Shown: positions 52,811-62,452, counted from the stretch's first letter. The stretch is DNA of 64,000 nucleotides from Brevibacillus centrosporus (GCF_003710815.1 NZ_RHHP01000001.1:62001-126000), one strand, 5' to 3'. Notes: generated by a model from the sequence alone, not told the origin. Made by a program: numbers and translations.

Positions 52811-53401
52811 TTATTCACGAAACAGCAACAAATGCAGCTTTTCTTGGACGTTTTTCCATTCCGTATTCGTGATGCTGAAATAGACAGAATCGCGAACGTA
52901 TCCATCCGGCAAAATCATGTGATTGCGCAGGACACCTTCGCGGACACCACCGATTCGGGCAATGGCCCGTTGGGAATTCAGGTTGCGTGAATCAGTCTTG
53001 AGCTGCACACGAATGCATCCCAATTGTTCGAAGCAGTGGCGCATCAGCAAATATTTGCACTCTGTATTTATCACACTCTTCCAAACCGAGGGAGTGAGCC
53101 ATGTAAATCCAATTTCGAGGCCGCGGTCTTTCCTCGCGATATTTAAGAAGCGCGTACTGCCGATGACTTTTCCATCTTCTTGGCCTATGATGGCGAAAGG
53201 AAGCTCAATTCCTTCTTCCTCATTCCTCAAAGCCGTTTCCACAAAGCTGACCGCATCCTGCAGCTGGTCGATCTTGACGCTCATATACGTCCAGATATTC
53301 TCGTATCGACCTGCCTCCCAGATTCCCTCGATATGCGCATGGCGCAAAGGCTCCAAGCGGACGTATTTTCCTTCTAGCGTGACGGGCGCAATGTTTAGCA
53401 T
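52811..53401 (-). CDS. GNAT acetyltransferase of the RimJ/RimL type
   Basis: 196 residues: VTLEGKYVRLEPLRHAH at the start, GSTRFLNI, LEIGFTWLTPSVWKSVINTECKY and DSRNLNSQRAIARIGGVREGVLRNH, the usual RimJ/L blocks. Probably N-terminal or small-molecule acetylation. ATG 53401 follows GGAGGAGACAC. A 10-bp hairpin lies directly upstream of that site. Confidence 0.88.
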   Translation of the reverse strand: MLNIAPVTLEGKYVRLEPLRHAHIEGIWEAGRYENIWTYMSVKIDQLQDAVSFVETALRNEEEGIELPFAIIGQEDGKVIGSTRFLNIARKDRGLEIGFTWLTPSVWKSVINTECKYLLMRHCFEQLGCIRVQLKTDSRNLNSQRAIARIGGVREGVLRNHMILPDGYVRDSVYFSITNTEWKNVQEKLHLLLFRE

Positions 53402-53418
53402 GATTGTGTCTCCTCCGA

Positions 53419-53448
53419 CTGTTCTGCTAAAGCTGCAAAGCAGAACAG
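53419..53448. repeat. Inverted repeat just upstream of the GNAT ribosome site
   Basis: CTGTTCTGCT (53419-53428) and AGCAGAACAG (53439-53448), perfect 10-bp arms with a 10-base loop. Confidence 0.6.
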
Positions 53449-53504
53449 CTCTCATAAATTTTTCCTATGATAAGGGGGGACTTCCAATCTGTCAAACATT
53501 CTTT

Positions 53505-54611
53505 TTATTGAACATGCCCTCTCGCGTCAACTTTCCAAGTATCGATGACTTGCCCCTCACGTACGACATGAACCTGATCAAACAAATTCATCACGGCGCA
53601 GGCATGATTGGGAATGATCTGGACACGATCGAGCAGGCGCAGGCTCGTCTCACCTTCGATACTTGCAACCCCATGTTCTTCAGACAAGCGCTGAATGACG
53701 ATCTCGGGATGACCGACCACATGGCCGAAGCCTTTGACGGTTGCATTCCCGTGCGCCCCTTGGTCCAAAGCCAGTGACTTGCTCCCTGTATCCAAAACGA
53801 GCCGCTCGCCTGGACGGTGGCTTACAACCGTAGCCATCACCCGCAAGGCGCATTGTGAATATGTCGCAGCTCCTAAGCCTACTTGAATCGCATCGTAAAA
53901 CACGGCATTCCCCGGGCGTATCTCCGTGATGCCAGGGACTTTGCCGGAAATCCGAAAAGTCGGGGTCGACCCGACGCTCCTCACCTCGATAGGAATCCCA
54001 TGTTCTTCGCAGAGCTGCGCGCTCGCCACGATACACTCTCCTTCGTAACGGCCGATGCGCTCAATCTGCTCGTAATCTGTGGCAGCGTAAGAATGTCCAG
54101 CATGCGTATATAGCCCTTTCAATTTCAAGTTGGGGCAACGTTCACTGACATACTGTGCCAGCCTCAGGGTAGGCTCACCTGGATCGACACCGCAGCGCTT
54201 CAGGCCGGAATCGATTTTCAGCCAGACTTCTACCTCTTGATCAATAGGGTGAAAGAAATCTTGGACGTGGGCTGCTTGCTCTTCCGAATCAATCGTGAGG
54301 ATGATCGTTGCAAGAGGAAGCAGCGCTGCTACTCGCTTCAGCTTTGTACGTGACGCGAGCGGATAGGCAATCAGGATGTTGTCGATCCCCCCTTTCACCA
54401 TCACCTCTGCCTCCGATACTTTTGCTACAGTGATCCCGCACGCTCCGTTTGCCATCTGTAGCTTTGCGATTTCAATCGACTTGTGCGTTTTGATATGGGG
54501 ACGCCACGCGATGCCTTGTTCTTTCGCAAAGTCGTCTACCTGCCTCATATTCGCTTCCATGATGTCAAGGTCTACTAGCAATGAAGGTGTGTCCAATTGT
54601 GTTATGTCCAC
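53505..54611 (-). CDS. DSD1-type D-amino-acid PLP enzyme (D-threonine aldolase/D-serine dehydratase fold)
   Basis: 368 residues of the fold-III alanine racemase-like family with a C-terminal metal site. PLP lysine in WRPHIKTHKS, and the zinc/manganese pair in IIPNHACAVMN (His and Cys). LKIDSGLKRCGVDPG, THAGHSY and SVGSTPTFRISG are family blocks. It would split D-threonine or dehydrate D-serine; the sequence alone does not separate these. GTG start with GGAGGG nine bases upstream. Confidence 0.87.
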   Translation of the reverse strand: MDITQLDTPSLLVDLDIMEANMRQVDDFAKEQGIAWRPHIKTHKSIEIAKLQMANGACGITVAKVSEAEVMVKGGIDNILIAYPLASRTKLKRVAALLPLATIILTIDSEEQAAHVQDFFHPIDQEVEVWLKIDSGLKRCGVDPGEPTLRLAQYVSERCPNLKLKGLYTHAGHSYAATDYEQIERIGRYEGECIVASAQLCEEHGIPIEVRSVGSTPTFRISGKVPGITEIRPGNAVFYDAIQVGLGAATYSQCALRVMATVVSHRPGERLVLDTGSKSLALDQGAHGNATVKGFGHVVGHPEIVIQRLSEEHGVASIEGETSLRLLDRVQIIPNHACAVMNLFDQVHVVREGQVIDTWKVDARGHVQ

Positions 54612-54753
54612 TTTTCCATGCCCTCCAGATCCATTTCATAATATTAGGAAAAAGCATTACGTTTGTTTCATCATACACGGGGATTCGATGGTTGAAAAGG
54701 AAGCAGAAAAAGTCCCGTTTGCAGCTTTTTTCTACAAAGGGGACTCCTTCCTC

Positions 54754-56280
54754 TTACGCTTCCTCGGAAATGACAACTTCTTTTCCACGCATCTTCAATA
54801 ACAAGGGAATCACCAGCCATAGGAGCGCACCGAGAAGAAACACAGCCGATATTGGCTTGGAGAGAAAGATGGTAAAATCACCGTTTGAGGTAGTCAGCGC
54901 ACGACGCATGTTATTTTCGATCATGGGCCCTAGAACGAGCCCCAAAACCAAAGGTGCCAGCGGGAAATCATTTTTCGCAAAAAAGTAACCCGCCACTCCA
55001 CAAATCACCAGTAGCACGAGATCGAAAGTACTAATCTGGACTGCGTAAACTCCGAACACAGAAATTGCGATAATCATCGGAAGCAAATATTGCGATGGCG
55101 TCTCGATGATCTTGGCAAACACCTTGACGAGCGGCATGTTCAAAATCAGCAGCATCACATTCCCGATGAACATGCTGGCGATCAACCCCCAGGCGATTTG
55201 CGGATGGTCCGTGAACAAAAGTGGACCAGGCTGAACATTGTACATGAGAAGAGCTCCCATCAGGATCGCCGTTGTACCTGAGCCTGGAATTCCCATGGTT
55301 AAAAGCGGAACCATCGCGCCGCCAGAAGCTCCATTGTTTGCAGATTCCGGCGATGCTACCCCCTCGATCGCCCCTTTTCCAAACCGGGACGGATCTTTGC
55401 TGAGCTTCTTTTCTACGATATAGGCAAAGAAGGATGCCAATGTAGCTCCTGCACCAGGGAGGACGCCGATAAAAAATCCAAGAATGGAGCCCCGTGCAAT
55501 CGGAGCGGCGCTTTGCTTCAATTCCAGTAGAGACGGGCGAATACGACCGACCTTTATGATTTCCTTGTTCTCTTGGTCTTGTTCGAGGGTGGTTTTGAAG
55601 ACTTCTCCTAAGGCAAACAGCCCCACTGCGATCGTTAAGAACTCCAAGCCCTGATACAAATCAGGGACATCATAGGTGAACCGGGCAACACCAGACACAC
55701 TGTCAATTCCAATCGTAGCCAGCAACAAACCGAAGACTGTCATGATCAGCGCCTTGGTCATTGACTTTCCACCCAAGCCGCTTACCGCGCAAAGACCGAG
55801 AATCATGAGGGAAAAGTACTCCGCTGGTCCAAATTTCAGGGCGAGGACCGACAAAGGCTCCGCCAAAAAAACCAGGGCAATCAGCGCCACGATGCCTGCA
55901 ACGAAGGACCCGATCGCTGAAATCGATAGTGCCGTACCTGCTCTGCCCTGTCGCGCCATCTGGTAGCCGTCCAGCGTAGTCACTACCGAAGAAGATTCGC
56001 CCGGGGTATTTAACAAGATCGATGTCGTCGATCCCCCGTACATCGCGCCGTAATAGACACCTGCCAGCAGGATGATTGCACTCGCCGCAGCCGATTCCGG
56101 GGGGAGACCAGATGTAAGTGATGCCGTCACAGGCATGAGAAGTGCCACACCGCTCATCGGACCGATTCCGGGAAGAACCCCTACTGCCGTTCCGATCAAT
56201 ACGCCTACAAAAGCATAGAGCAGGTTATGCCATTGCAAGGCGAGGAGAAAGCCATCACCCAAATATTGCAGCGCATTCAT
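54754..56280 (-). CDS. tctA: Tripartite tricarboxylate transporter, large permease
   Basis: 508-residue, twelve-helix TctA. VLIGTAVGVLPGIGPMSGVALL and its repeat FFIGVLPGAGATLASFFAY are the paired substrate loops, and GVYYGAMYGGSTTSILLNTPGE and GIPGSGTTAILMGALL are conserved. It imports tri- or dicarboxylates with TctB and TctC. AGGAGGGATG precedes the ATG, 13 bases after tctB. Confidence 0.95.
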   Translation of the reverse strand: MNALQYLGDGFLLALQWHNLLYAFVGVLIGTAVGVLPGIGPMSGVALLMPVTASLTSGLPPESAAASAIILLAGVYYGAMYGGSTTSILLNTPGESSSVVTTLDGYQMARQGRAGTALSISAIGSFVAGIVALIALVFLAEPLSVLALKFGPAEYFSLMILGLCAVSGLGGKSMTKALIMTVFGLLLATIGIDSVSGVARFTYDVPDLYQGLEFLTIAVGLFALGEVFKTTLEQDQENKEIIKVGRIRPSLLELKQSAAPIARGSILGFFIGVLPGAGATLASFFAYIVEKKLSKDPSRFGKGAIEGVASPESANNGASGGAMVPLLTMGIPGSGTTAILMGALLMYNVQPGPLLFTDHPQIAWGLIASMFIGNVMLLILNMPLVKVFAKIIETPSQYLLPMIIAISVFGVYAVQISTFDLVLLVICGVAGYFFAKNDFPLAPLVLGLVLGPMIENNMRRALTTSNGDFTIFLSKPISAVFLLGALLWLVIPLLLKMRGKEVVISEEA

Positions 56281-56293
56281 GATCCATCCCTCC

Positions 56294-56761
56294 TTACAAG
56301 CCTAGCCAGGAAGGAAATCCAGGCAGCGTTCCCTGCAGTAAATAGACGTACATATAGTAGATAGCTGCAGAAAATAACAGCGATATGGCGGCAGCCTTTA
56401 TCCAGCTGCTGCTGCCCATCACCCGAAAAGCAACGGCCAGGAAGAAAAAGGTAGCGAACAAGTAGCCGAGTGTCTCAAATAGAAATACGTAGAGAAAGGT
56501 TGCCGCGAGTATCAGCAAAAATCGCCCGTAGTTACGTTTCTCGGAGGCTGCTGGTGCTGGCCCCGTCTTTTTCTGCTTACTCGTCTCCCAGAACAGTCGC
56601 AGGCTCAGCAGGATTAAGAGAATGCCAAGTCCAAGCGGAAACATATTAGGTCCTACTTCACTTCCGTAAGCGCTGGCAGCAATCGAACGGCTCTCCACAA
56701 TAAACGCTGCACCTATGATGGCAAAAAAGATACTTCCCAAGCGATCAAATGTGAGATTCAT
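56294..56761 (-). CDS. tctB: Tripartite tricarboxylate transporter, small permease
   Basis: 155 residues with four helices: FDRLGSIFFAIIGAAFIVES, GLGILLILLSLRLFWET, LFETLGYLFATFFFLAVAFR. ATG 56761 behind AGGAGGAAGAG. In the native state it followed tctC by about 90 bases; now 1.9 kb of antisense intron intervenes. Confidence 0.9.
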   Translation of the reverse strand: MNLTFDRLGSIFFAIIGAAFIVESRSIAASAYGSEVGPNMFPLGLGILLILLSLRLFWETSKQKKTGPAPAASEKRNYGRFLLILAATFLYVFLFETLGYLFATFFFLAVAFRVMGSSSWIKAAAISLLFSAAIYYMYVYLLQGTLPGFPSWLGL

Positions 56762-56817
56762 GCTCTTCCTCCTGTACGATTTCATTAGCAGTCGCGGGCC
56801 GCCAAGATTCATCTATG

Positions 56818-56848
56818 AAAAAAGGAGAGGATGACCCTCTCCTTTTTT
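56818..56848. terminator. Bidirectional terminator hairpin between tctC and tctB, intron target
   Basis: AAAAAAGGAGAGG-ATGAC-CCTCTCCTTTTTT. The intron begins six bases after the plus-strand T-tract, the placement typical of group IIC introns. Confidence 0.85.
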
Positions 56849-56854
56849 GTTTAT

Positions 56855-58740
56855 GTGCGCCCAGCATGGGCGTTATCTCTAGGGTTCAAGTCCCGAGTGG
56901 CGAAGGCAGTAGTAGCCATTAGCTCAAGACAAGGGTGTCCATCGTGAGATGGAATCTGAAGGAAGTCGGCGGCAAACCTCCGGTCTGAGGAACACGAACC
57001 TCATATGAGGCTAGCATTCGTTGGATGAGTCTGCGTAACAAGGCAAAATCCTTACTGCCAAAGGCGAATGAGAGTAAATGGGGCAGATAGATGGAGGGGA
57101 AGATAACGCCCTTACCTGGGGAGACCTGACTGGAACGCCATGCTCACATGGTAACCTTCTTTGAAAAGAGAAGCTGAACGGTCAGGAGTCAGCAGAGGTC
57201 ATAGTACCCTAGTAAAGGACGCTTGAACGGGGAAGGACTGAACATTTAGGAAGAACGAGAAGCGAGGCGTTCATTCTTGCTTATGAAGCAGACAATCCGC
57301 AAGGACTTATTCAGTGGAGGAAGTGGTGAATTCCACAGGGGACTCTGAAAGGGCTGAGGTAAGAATGGCACAACTAGAAAGAACGTTCACGCGAAAGGAA
57401 TATCCGAACATGATGAAGCAACTCCTGTCACGAGAAAACCTTCTAACAGCATTAAAGAGAGTGGAAAAGAATAAAGGAAGCCATGGTGTGGATGGTATGT
57501 CGGTAAAACTCCTACGCGTACATATCATGACCAATTGGGTCTCCATCCGCCAGCAGTTAGAGGATGGTACCTACCAACCGCAACCAGTCCGAAGGATCGA
57601 AATCCCGAAACCTAATGGTGGCGTGCGGTTATTAGGAATTCCTACCGTGACAGATCGCTTCATCCAACAAGCAATCGCCCAAACTCTCACCCCGCTTTTC
57701 GACCCGATGTTCTCCGAACATAGCTATGGTTTTCGTCCCAATAGACGAGGTCATGATGCTGTTCGGAAGGCAAAAGGATTTATGAAGGAGGGGAAACGGT
57801 GGGTCGTCGATTTAGACTTGGAGAAATTCTTCGATAGAGTAAACCATGACAAGTTAATGGGTTTAATCGCCAAACATGTCAAGGATAAGACACTTCTCAG
57901 GCTTATCAGAAGCTACTTAGAATCGGGCATCATGATTAACGGACTTGAAACAGCAAACGTAGAAGGAGTACCGCAAGGCGGTCCTCTCAGTCCGCTTCTC
58001 TCCAACATCATGTTGCATGAATTGGATATGGAACTGGAAAAACGTGAACTTAGCTTTGTACGCTATGCCGATGACTGTAACGTTTACGTTTCTTCAAAGA
58101 AAGCTGGAGAACGTGTAATGAAATCCATTACTACGTTTATCGAGGGTAAACTAAAGCTTAAAGTGAACCAGGAGAAAAGTGCAGTTGACCGACCATGGAA
58201 ACGAAAGTTTCTAGGGTTTAGCTTCACTTACCAGTTCGACCCAAAGATTCGAATTGCGAAAGAGAGTATGAAGAAGGTTAAACAACGAATTCGAGAATTT
58301 ACTTCAAGAACAAAGGCACTTCCCATGGAGTATCGGATTGAACAGCTAAATCAGTATCTTATCGGCTGGGCGGGGTACTTCTCGCTTGCGGATACACCTT
58401 CAGTTTTCTCCAGTCTAGACGAATGGATAAGAAGAAGACTCCGCATGTGCCTGTGGAAACAATGGAAGAAGCCTCAAACAAAAGTGAAAAGGCTTGTTAC
58501 CTTGGGAGTTCCCAGGGCAAAAGCCTTTGAATGGGGCAATTCTCGTAAGAAATATTGGCGAATTGCTGGTAGCCCTATACTTCAAAGAACTTTGGATAAT
58601 GCCTACTGGCAGACCGAAGGTCTAAAAAGTTTGAGGGATAGATATTTTCTTTTGCGTCATACCTAGATGAACCGCCGTATACCGAACGGTACGTACGGTG
58701 GTGTGAGAGGTCGGGGGTTAATCACCCCCTCCTACTCGAT
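56855..58740 (+). mobile_element. Group II intron, class C type, inserted at the tctC stop codon
   Basis: 5' end GTGCGCCCAGCATGGGCG, domain V near 58670-58706 (CCGCCGTATACC, GTACGTACGGTGG), and domain VI ending CCTACTCGAT at 58740. It encodes a maturase without an endonuclease domain. Joining the flanks restores GGC ATG GCA AAA TAA for tctC, which fixes both ends. It lies antisense to the tct genes, so it cannot splice out of their transcript. Bases 56855-57313 are ribozyme domains I to IV with no other gene. Confidence 0.92.
57314..58666 (+). CDS. ltrA: Group II intron reverse transcriptase/maturase
   Basis: 450 residues. RT blocks: VDGMSVKLLR, RPLGIPTVTDRFIQQAI-like stretch (RLLGIPTVTDR), SYGFRPNRRGHDA, VVDLDLEKFFDRVNHD, EGVPQGGPLSPLLSNI and the catalytic YADD at 251-254. 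The maturase X domain carries LNQYLIGWAGYF, then SLDEWIRRRLRMCLWKQWK. It ends after RYFLLRHT with no HNH endonuclease, as in class C. GTG start with AAGGA eight bases upstream. Confidence 0.95.
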   Translation: MEEVVNSTGDSERAEVRMAQLERTFTRKEYPNMMKQLLSRENLLTALKRVEKNKGSHGVDGMSVKLLRVHIMTNWVSIRQQLEDGTYQPQPVRRIEIPKPNGGVRLLGIPTVTDRFIQQAIAQTLTPLFDPMFSEHSYGFRPNRRGHDAVRKAKGFMKEGKRWVVDLDLEKFFDRVNHDKLMGLIAKHVKDKTLLRLIRSYLESGIMINGLETANVEGVPQGGPLSPLLSNIMLHELDMELEKRELSFVRYADDCNVYVSSKKAGERVMKSITTFIEGKLKLKVNQEKSAVDRPWKRKFLGFSFTYQFDPKIRIAKESMKKVKQRIREFTSRTKALPMEYRIEQLNQYLIGWAGYFSLADTPSVFSSLDEWIRRRLRMCLWKQWKKPQTKVKRLVTLGVPRAKAFEWGNSRKKYWRIAGSPILQRTLDNAYWQTEGLKSLRDRYFLLRHT

Positions 58741-59807
58741 TTTGCCATGCCTAGAGAGGTCAGCAGCTCTTTAACCAGCTTGTCTTGTTCGTCAAGGAAA
58801 GAAGTGAAGGTCGCCGCATCCTTGTATTCCGCTTCCCATCCGTTAGCCGTCAGTTCTTTTTTCCATCCCTCATTGTCGTTCAGCTCTTTGAGTTTCGCAT
58901 CCCAGTAGGCTTTAGCATCCGCCGGCATCTCTGCAGGACCAAAGACGCCGCGCCATATCGTGAAGGTCGCATCGATTCCCTGCTCTTTCAACGTTGGCAC
59001 ATCGCTCAGCACGCCAGTCAGCCTTTGATCGGAAGTCACACCCAACACTCGGATTTTCCCCGCTTTCAGATACTCCCCCACCCCGGATGCATCTGTTGCG
59101 ATCATATCGGCATTTCCACCCAACAATGCGGCAATCGCTTCGCCACCGCCATCGTAGGAAACGTATTTGACGCTCTTTGGATCAATCCCATACTTGGCAG
59201 CAGGAAGAACGCTCACCAGATGGTCCATCGAACCAGGAGCGGAGCCACCTGCAACCGTAAGCATGGTCGGATCCGCTTTGATCGCATCCAGCAAGCTCTT
59301 GATGTCTTTATAAGGGGAGTCCGCCTTTACGACTAGCGCGCCAAAATCCTTCGTCATTTGCGCCAGCGGGGTTACTTCCCGGTATCCGTATGGCGTATTT
59401 CCTTCCTTTTTATTGTTGTTAATCAGGATTGGTGGGGAACTGACAAACAGTCTGTATGGATTCCCTTTGTCCTTGTTCACATACTCTGCCATGAAAACGG
59501 TCCCGCCGCCGCCAGGTTTGTTTTCAATGGTAATGGTCTGGCCTACCAGCTTGCTCTCATTCAATACCTTTCCCAGCGACCGAGCCGTTTTGTCCCAGCC
59601 ACCGCCCGCTCCTGATGGCGCTACGATGACAAGTGGCTTTTCCGGATAACTCGAAGCGGCCGGTGCCGTTTGTGCTCCAGTCCCTCCTGAGCTGCCATTG
59701 TCACCTGTGCTTCCCGTACTTCCCGTCCCAGCATTTCCCCCGCTACAAGCTGCCAGTGTGAGTGTGAAGAAAACAGACAGCGCGATCCATACCTTTTTCT
59801 TTTGCAT
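58722..59807 (-). CDS. tctC: Tripartite tricarboxylate transporter, substrate-binding lipoprotein
   Basis: 361 residues. Lipobox LAAC (Cys21), a Gly/Ser/Thr linker, then the Bug/TctC fold: YPEKPLVIVAPSGAGGGWDKTARSLGK, GSAPGSMDHL, ALLGGNADMIA. The last five residues (SSRRG) come from the inserted intron; before insertion the protein ended TSLGMAK. The change is mild and probably tolerated. It captures a carboxylate for TctAB. GGGGGATGCGGG precedes the ATG. Confidence 0.93.
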   Translation of the reverse strand: MQKKKVWIALSVFFTLTLAACSGGNAGTGSTGSTGDNGSSGGTGAQTAPAASSYPEKPLVIVAPSGAGGGWDKTARSLGKVLNESKLVGQTITIENKPGGGGTVFMAEYVNKDKGNPYRLFVSSPPILINNNKKEGNTPYGYREVTPLAQMTKDFGALVVKADSPYKDIKSLLDAIKADPTMLTVAGGSAPGSMDHLVSVLPAAKYGIDPKSVKYVSYDGGGEAIAALLGGNADMIATDASGVGEYLKAGKIRVLGVTSDQRLTGVLSDVPTLKEQGIDATFTIWRGVFGPAEMPADAKAYWDAKLKELNDNEGWKKELTANGWEAEYKDAATFTSFLDEQDKLVKELLTSLGMAKSSRRG

Positions 59808-59834
59808 CCCGCATCCCCCTTGACCTTACGTTAA

Positions 59835-59848
59835 TGTAAGCGCATACA
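59835..59848. promoter_or_regulatory. cre-like site upstream of tctC
   Basis: TGTAAGCGCATACA differs from the CcpA cre pattern at one base; it lies 28 bases before the tctC start, a roadblock position. Confidence 0.6.
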
Positions 59849-59953
59849 ACACTTACCCTTACCGTATCATGAGGAATTGGAAGTGAATAGTTTTCGTGCA
59901 TAAGGTCTATTCTGAATTTTGTGCACTTTTCGTTCATATTGTTCACGGGCTGG

Positions 59954-60643
59954 CTAGGACAAGTACCGATACTTTCTTTCTGGTCTCCCCACTGTCCCAT
60001 AGAGCAGGTCGGCGCGGGCCTTTTTCTCTAGAACGAGGTATTCCAAATAGCGTCTTGCTGTCGTTCTGCTGGTTCCAATTACTTTTCCGATCTCTTCTGC
60101 CGAGACGCCCTTCTCTCCCGTTCGCCGGATCGCTTGGATTACTTTTTCCAGCGTCAGCAGATCGATTCCTTTTGGCATTGCGGTCTCCCGTGTCTTTCCT
60201 GCCTGAAGATTGCGGGTCAGGATCCGATCGATCACTTCTTGATCGACTTCTCCAACCTCCTTTGTCCGCCATAAATGCTGGCGATAGCTCTCCAGGCGTT
60301 CGCGAAACCGTTCAAAAACAAGCGGTTTGACGATGTAATCATACACGCCTCCCCGTAGCGCCTCCTGTACCATCTCGATCTCTTTTGCAGCCGTGATCAT
60401 CATGATATCGACGCTGCGATGATGCTGGCGGACGTGCCAAACCAGATCAGTGCCGAGCATATCAGGCAAATAAACGTCGAGCAGAACCAGATGCGGCTGC
60501 ATAAAAGAAAGCAGCTCTTTCGCCTCCGCTCCGTTCGTTGCTGTTGCAATGACGTCGAACCCCTCTATTTTACTGACGAATCGTCTGTTGATATCGATGA
60601 TCCTCAAGTCATCTTCCACGATCAGCACTTCCACCTTCTGCAC
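59954..60643 (-). CDS. CitB/DctR-family response regulator
   Basis: 229 residues: receiver with D56 (LVLLDVYLP), E/DD11-12 and K in YIVKPL, then the CitT/DctR-type winged C-terminus (VSAEEIGKVIGTSRTTARRYLEYL). It probably activates tctCBA in response to an external carboxylate. GTG 60643 behind GGAGGGATTTGG. The stretch 59849-59953 holds repeated GTGCAT/GTGCAC/GTTCAC motifs that may be its binding sites. Confidence 0.9.
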   Translation of the reverse strand: MQKVEVLIVEDDLRIIDINRRFVSKIEGFDVIATATNGAEAKELLSFMQPHLVLLDVYLPDMLGTDLVWHVRQHHRSVDIMMITAAKEIEMVQEALRGGVYDYIVKPLVFERFRERLESYRQHLWRTKEVGEVDQEVIDRILTRNLQAGKTRETAMPKGIDLLTLEKVIQAIRRTGEKGVSAEEIGKVIGTSRTTARRYLEYLVLEKKARADLLYGTVGRPERKYRYLS

Positions 60644-62249
60644 CCAAATCCCTCCGTTCCTTCGGGAGTGACACCGTGAACAACGCGCCTCCCCATTCAC
60701 TTTCTCCTACCAGAATATAGCCCTTCATTTCTTGGATAATCCCCTGCACCTTTGCCAGTCCCAGCCCTCTATGCTCACCTGGCTTTGTGCTAAACCCATC
60801 CTGAAAGATCACTTCACGCAAACTCTCGGGTACACCCGGCCCCGAATCCTCTACTTCAAACAGGATTTCTGCCTCCGTATCGGACAGATAGCATTCCACT
60901 ACTTTTCTCTCGACAGCAGCTTCGTTGACGGCCTCCAAGGCGTTCTGGATCAGCGTGCCGAGCAGCACAATGACTTGCTGACGGTTGATCGTTGGCGGAA
61001 GAGACTTCAAGCTGCTGTCTTGATTGATTTGAAACTGAATTTTCAGTTCCTTTGCGCGATTATGCATTCCTACCAGCAGGGCGCCGATCAAAGGATCCGG
61101 TATTTTTTTGGCCAAAAAGAGCATCATTTCCTGCTGCGCGGATGTCTCGCTGGTAATCAGTTCGACTGCTTCCTGAATCGAACCTAGCTGCAGAAGACCG
61201 GAAATCGTATACAGCAGATTGTGAAACTCGTGGGTCTGTGCGCGCAGCACCTCTGCATAACGGCGCGTTTGCGATAACTCGGACACGAGCTTGTCGATCT
61301 CTGATTTGGGACGGAAGCTGCTGACGACACCGACGATTTTGTCTCCCAGCCTCATCGGAATACGGTTCACGATGATTTCTTTCCCTACGAGTATCGTTTC
61401 TCTGTCCAATTGATGCTCGCCTGTTTCAAGCACGTCTGGCATACGGCTGTCCGGCAAAACCTCCGTGATTTCTTTGCGGTGAAAATCTTCATTTGGAAGC
61501 TCCAAAATGCGTATGGCTGCCTTGTTCATCATAGTCACCTTGTTGTTTCGATCGATGGCCACGATCCCTTCCCGCACGGATTCCAGCACGGCATTGCGTT
61601 GAATATACAAAGCGGCGATCTCTTCCGGCTCCAGTCCCAGTATGACTCGCTTTAAATAACGGCTAACACCAATCGCTCCTACAACGCCAAAGACCAGAGC
61701 CAGAATAATAATCAGAACGACCTTCTCCTGATAAGCCCCTATGGCGCCCTCAATATCCTCTAGCAAAAAACCAACAGAAACAATGCCGATGACATCCCCG
61801 TTGTCATTTTTGATCGGGACCTTCCCGCGCAGCGATGGCCCAAGGCTCCCCACCGCCTTTGAAATATAGGACTGCCCGTACAGGAGTCCCTGCTCATTGT
61901 CACCGCCGACCATTTCCTTCCCGATTCGATCCGGCAGCGGATGGGCGTACCGAATTCCCTCCCGATTGCCCACAACGACAAATTCCGCCTCAGTCTGTTT
62001 GCGTATATTTTCCGCGATCGGCTGAATCAGAGCGGACGGATCCTCTGTCGCAAAGGCATTGCGCAGCTCGGGGTCATTCGCCACGATTTTTGCCACGCTC
62101 AGCGCCTTTTTTCCCAGCTGTTCCTCAATAGAAGAACCAATAATGGAAGCAAAAACAGCTCCCATTGACCCAATAATCAGAATAATGACGAAAGTAAATA
62201 GCACAATCATTCTCGTTTGCAAGGACAATCGCAATTTGGTTGTGGTCAC
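60609..62249 (-). CDS. CitA/DcuS-family sensor histidine kinase
   Basis: 546 residues: helix 1 (MIVLFTFVIILIIGSMGAVF), an extracytoplasmic PAS/CitAP domain that binds carboxylates (FVVVGNREGIRYAHPLPDRIGKEMVGG), helix 2 (VVLIIILALVFGVVGAIG), a cytoplasmic PAS, then SPOB-type H-box (RAQTHEFHNLLYTISGL) and HATPase_c. GTG 62249 is preferred for AAGAGGTGAATTTT; ATG 62270 is possible. Overlaps the regulator gene by 35 bases. Confidence 0.9.
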   Translation of the reverse strand: MTTTKLRLSLQTRMIVLFTFVIILIIGSMGAVFASIIGSSIEEQLGKKALSVAKIVANDPELRNAFATEDPSALIQPIAENIRKQTEAEFVVVGNREGIRYAHPLPDRIGKEMVGGDNEQGLLYGQSYISKAVGSLGPSLRGKVPIKNDNGDVIGIVSVGFLLEDIEGAIGAYQEKVVLIIILALVFGVVGAIGVSRYLKRVILGLEPEEIAALYIQRNAVLESVREGIVAIDRNNKVTMMNKAAIRILELPNEDFHRKEITEVLPDSRMPDVLETGEHQLDRETILVGKEIIVNRIPMRLGDKIVGVVSSFRPKSEIDKLVSELSQTRRYAEVLRAQTHEFHNLLYTISGLLQLGSIQEAVELITSETSAQQEMMLFLAKKIPDPLIGALLVGMHNRAKELKIQFQINQDSSLKSLPPTINRQQVIVLLGTLIQNALEAVNEAAVERKVVECYLSDTEAEILFEVEDSGPGVPESLREVIFQDGFSTKPGEHRGLGLAKVQGIIQEMKGYILVGESEWGGALFTVSLPKERRDLGAEGGSADRGR

Positions 62250-62452
62250 AAAATTCACCTCTTGGAACATAGTACCATCTTCTCTGCGTTTTTCGATAGC
62301 TTGCTCTATGCGGTCCACTCTAGCGCGAGGTTTTGTGAAATTTGTGGAATTTGGTCTTCTCGTCCACAATATAATGTTACAACTTGTATTCGAGACAAAC
62401 TGGGGCTTTTGTCCGAATACCAGAATCACTACTGGAAAAGGAGGGATTTGCT

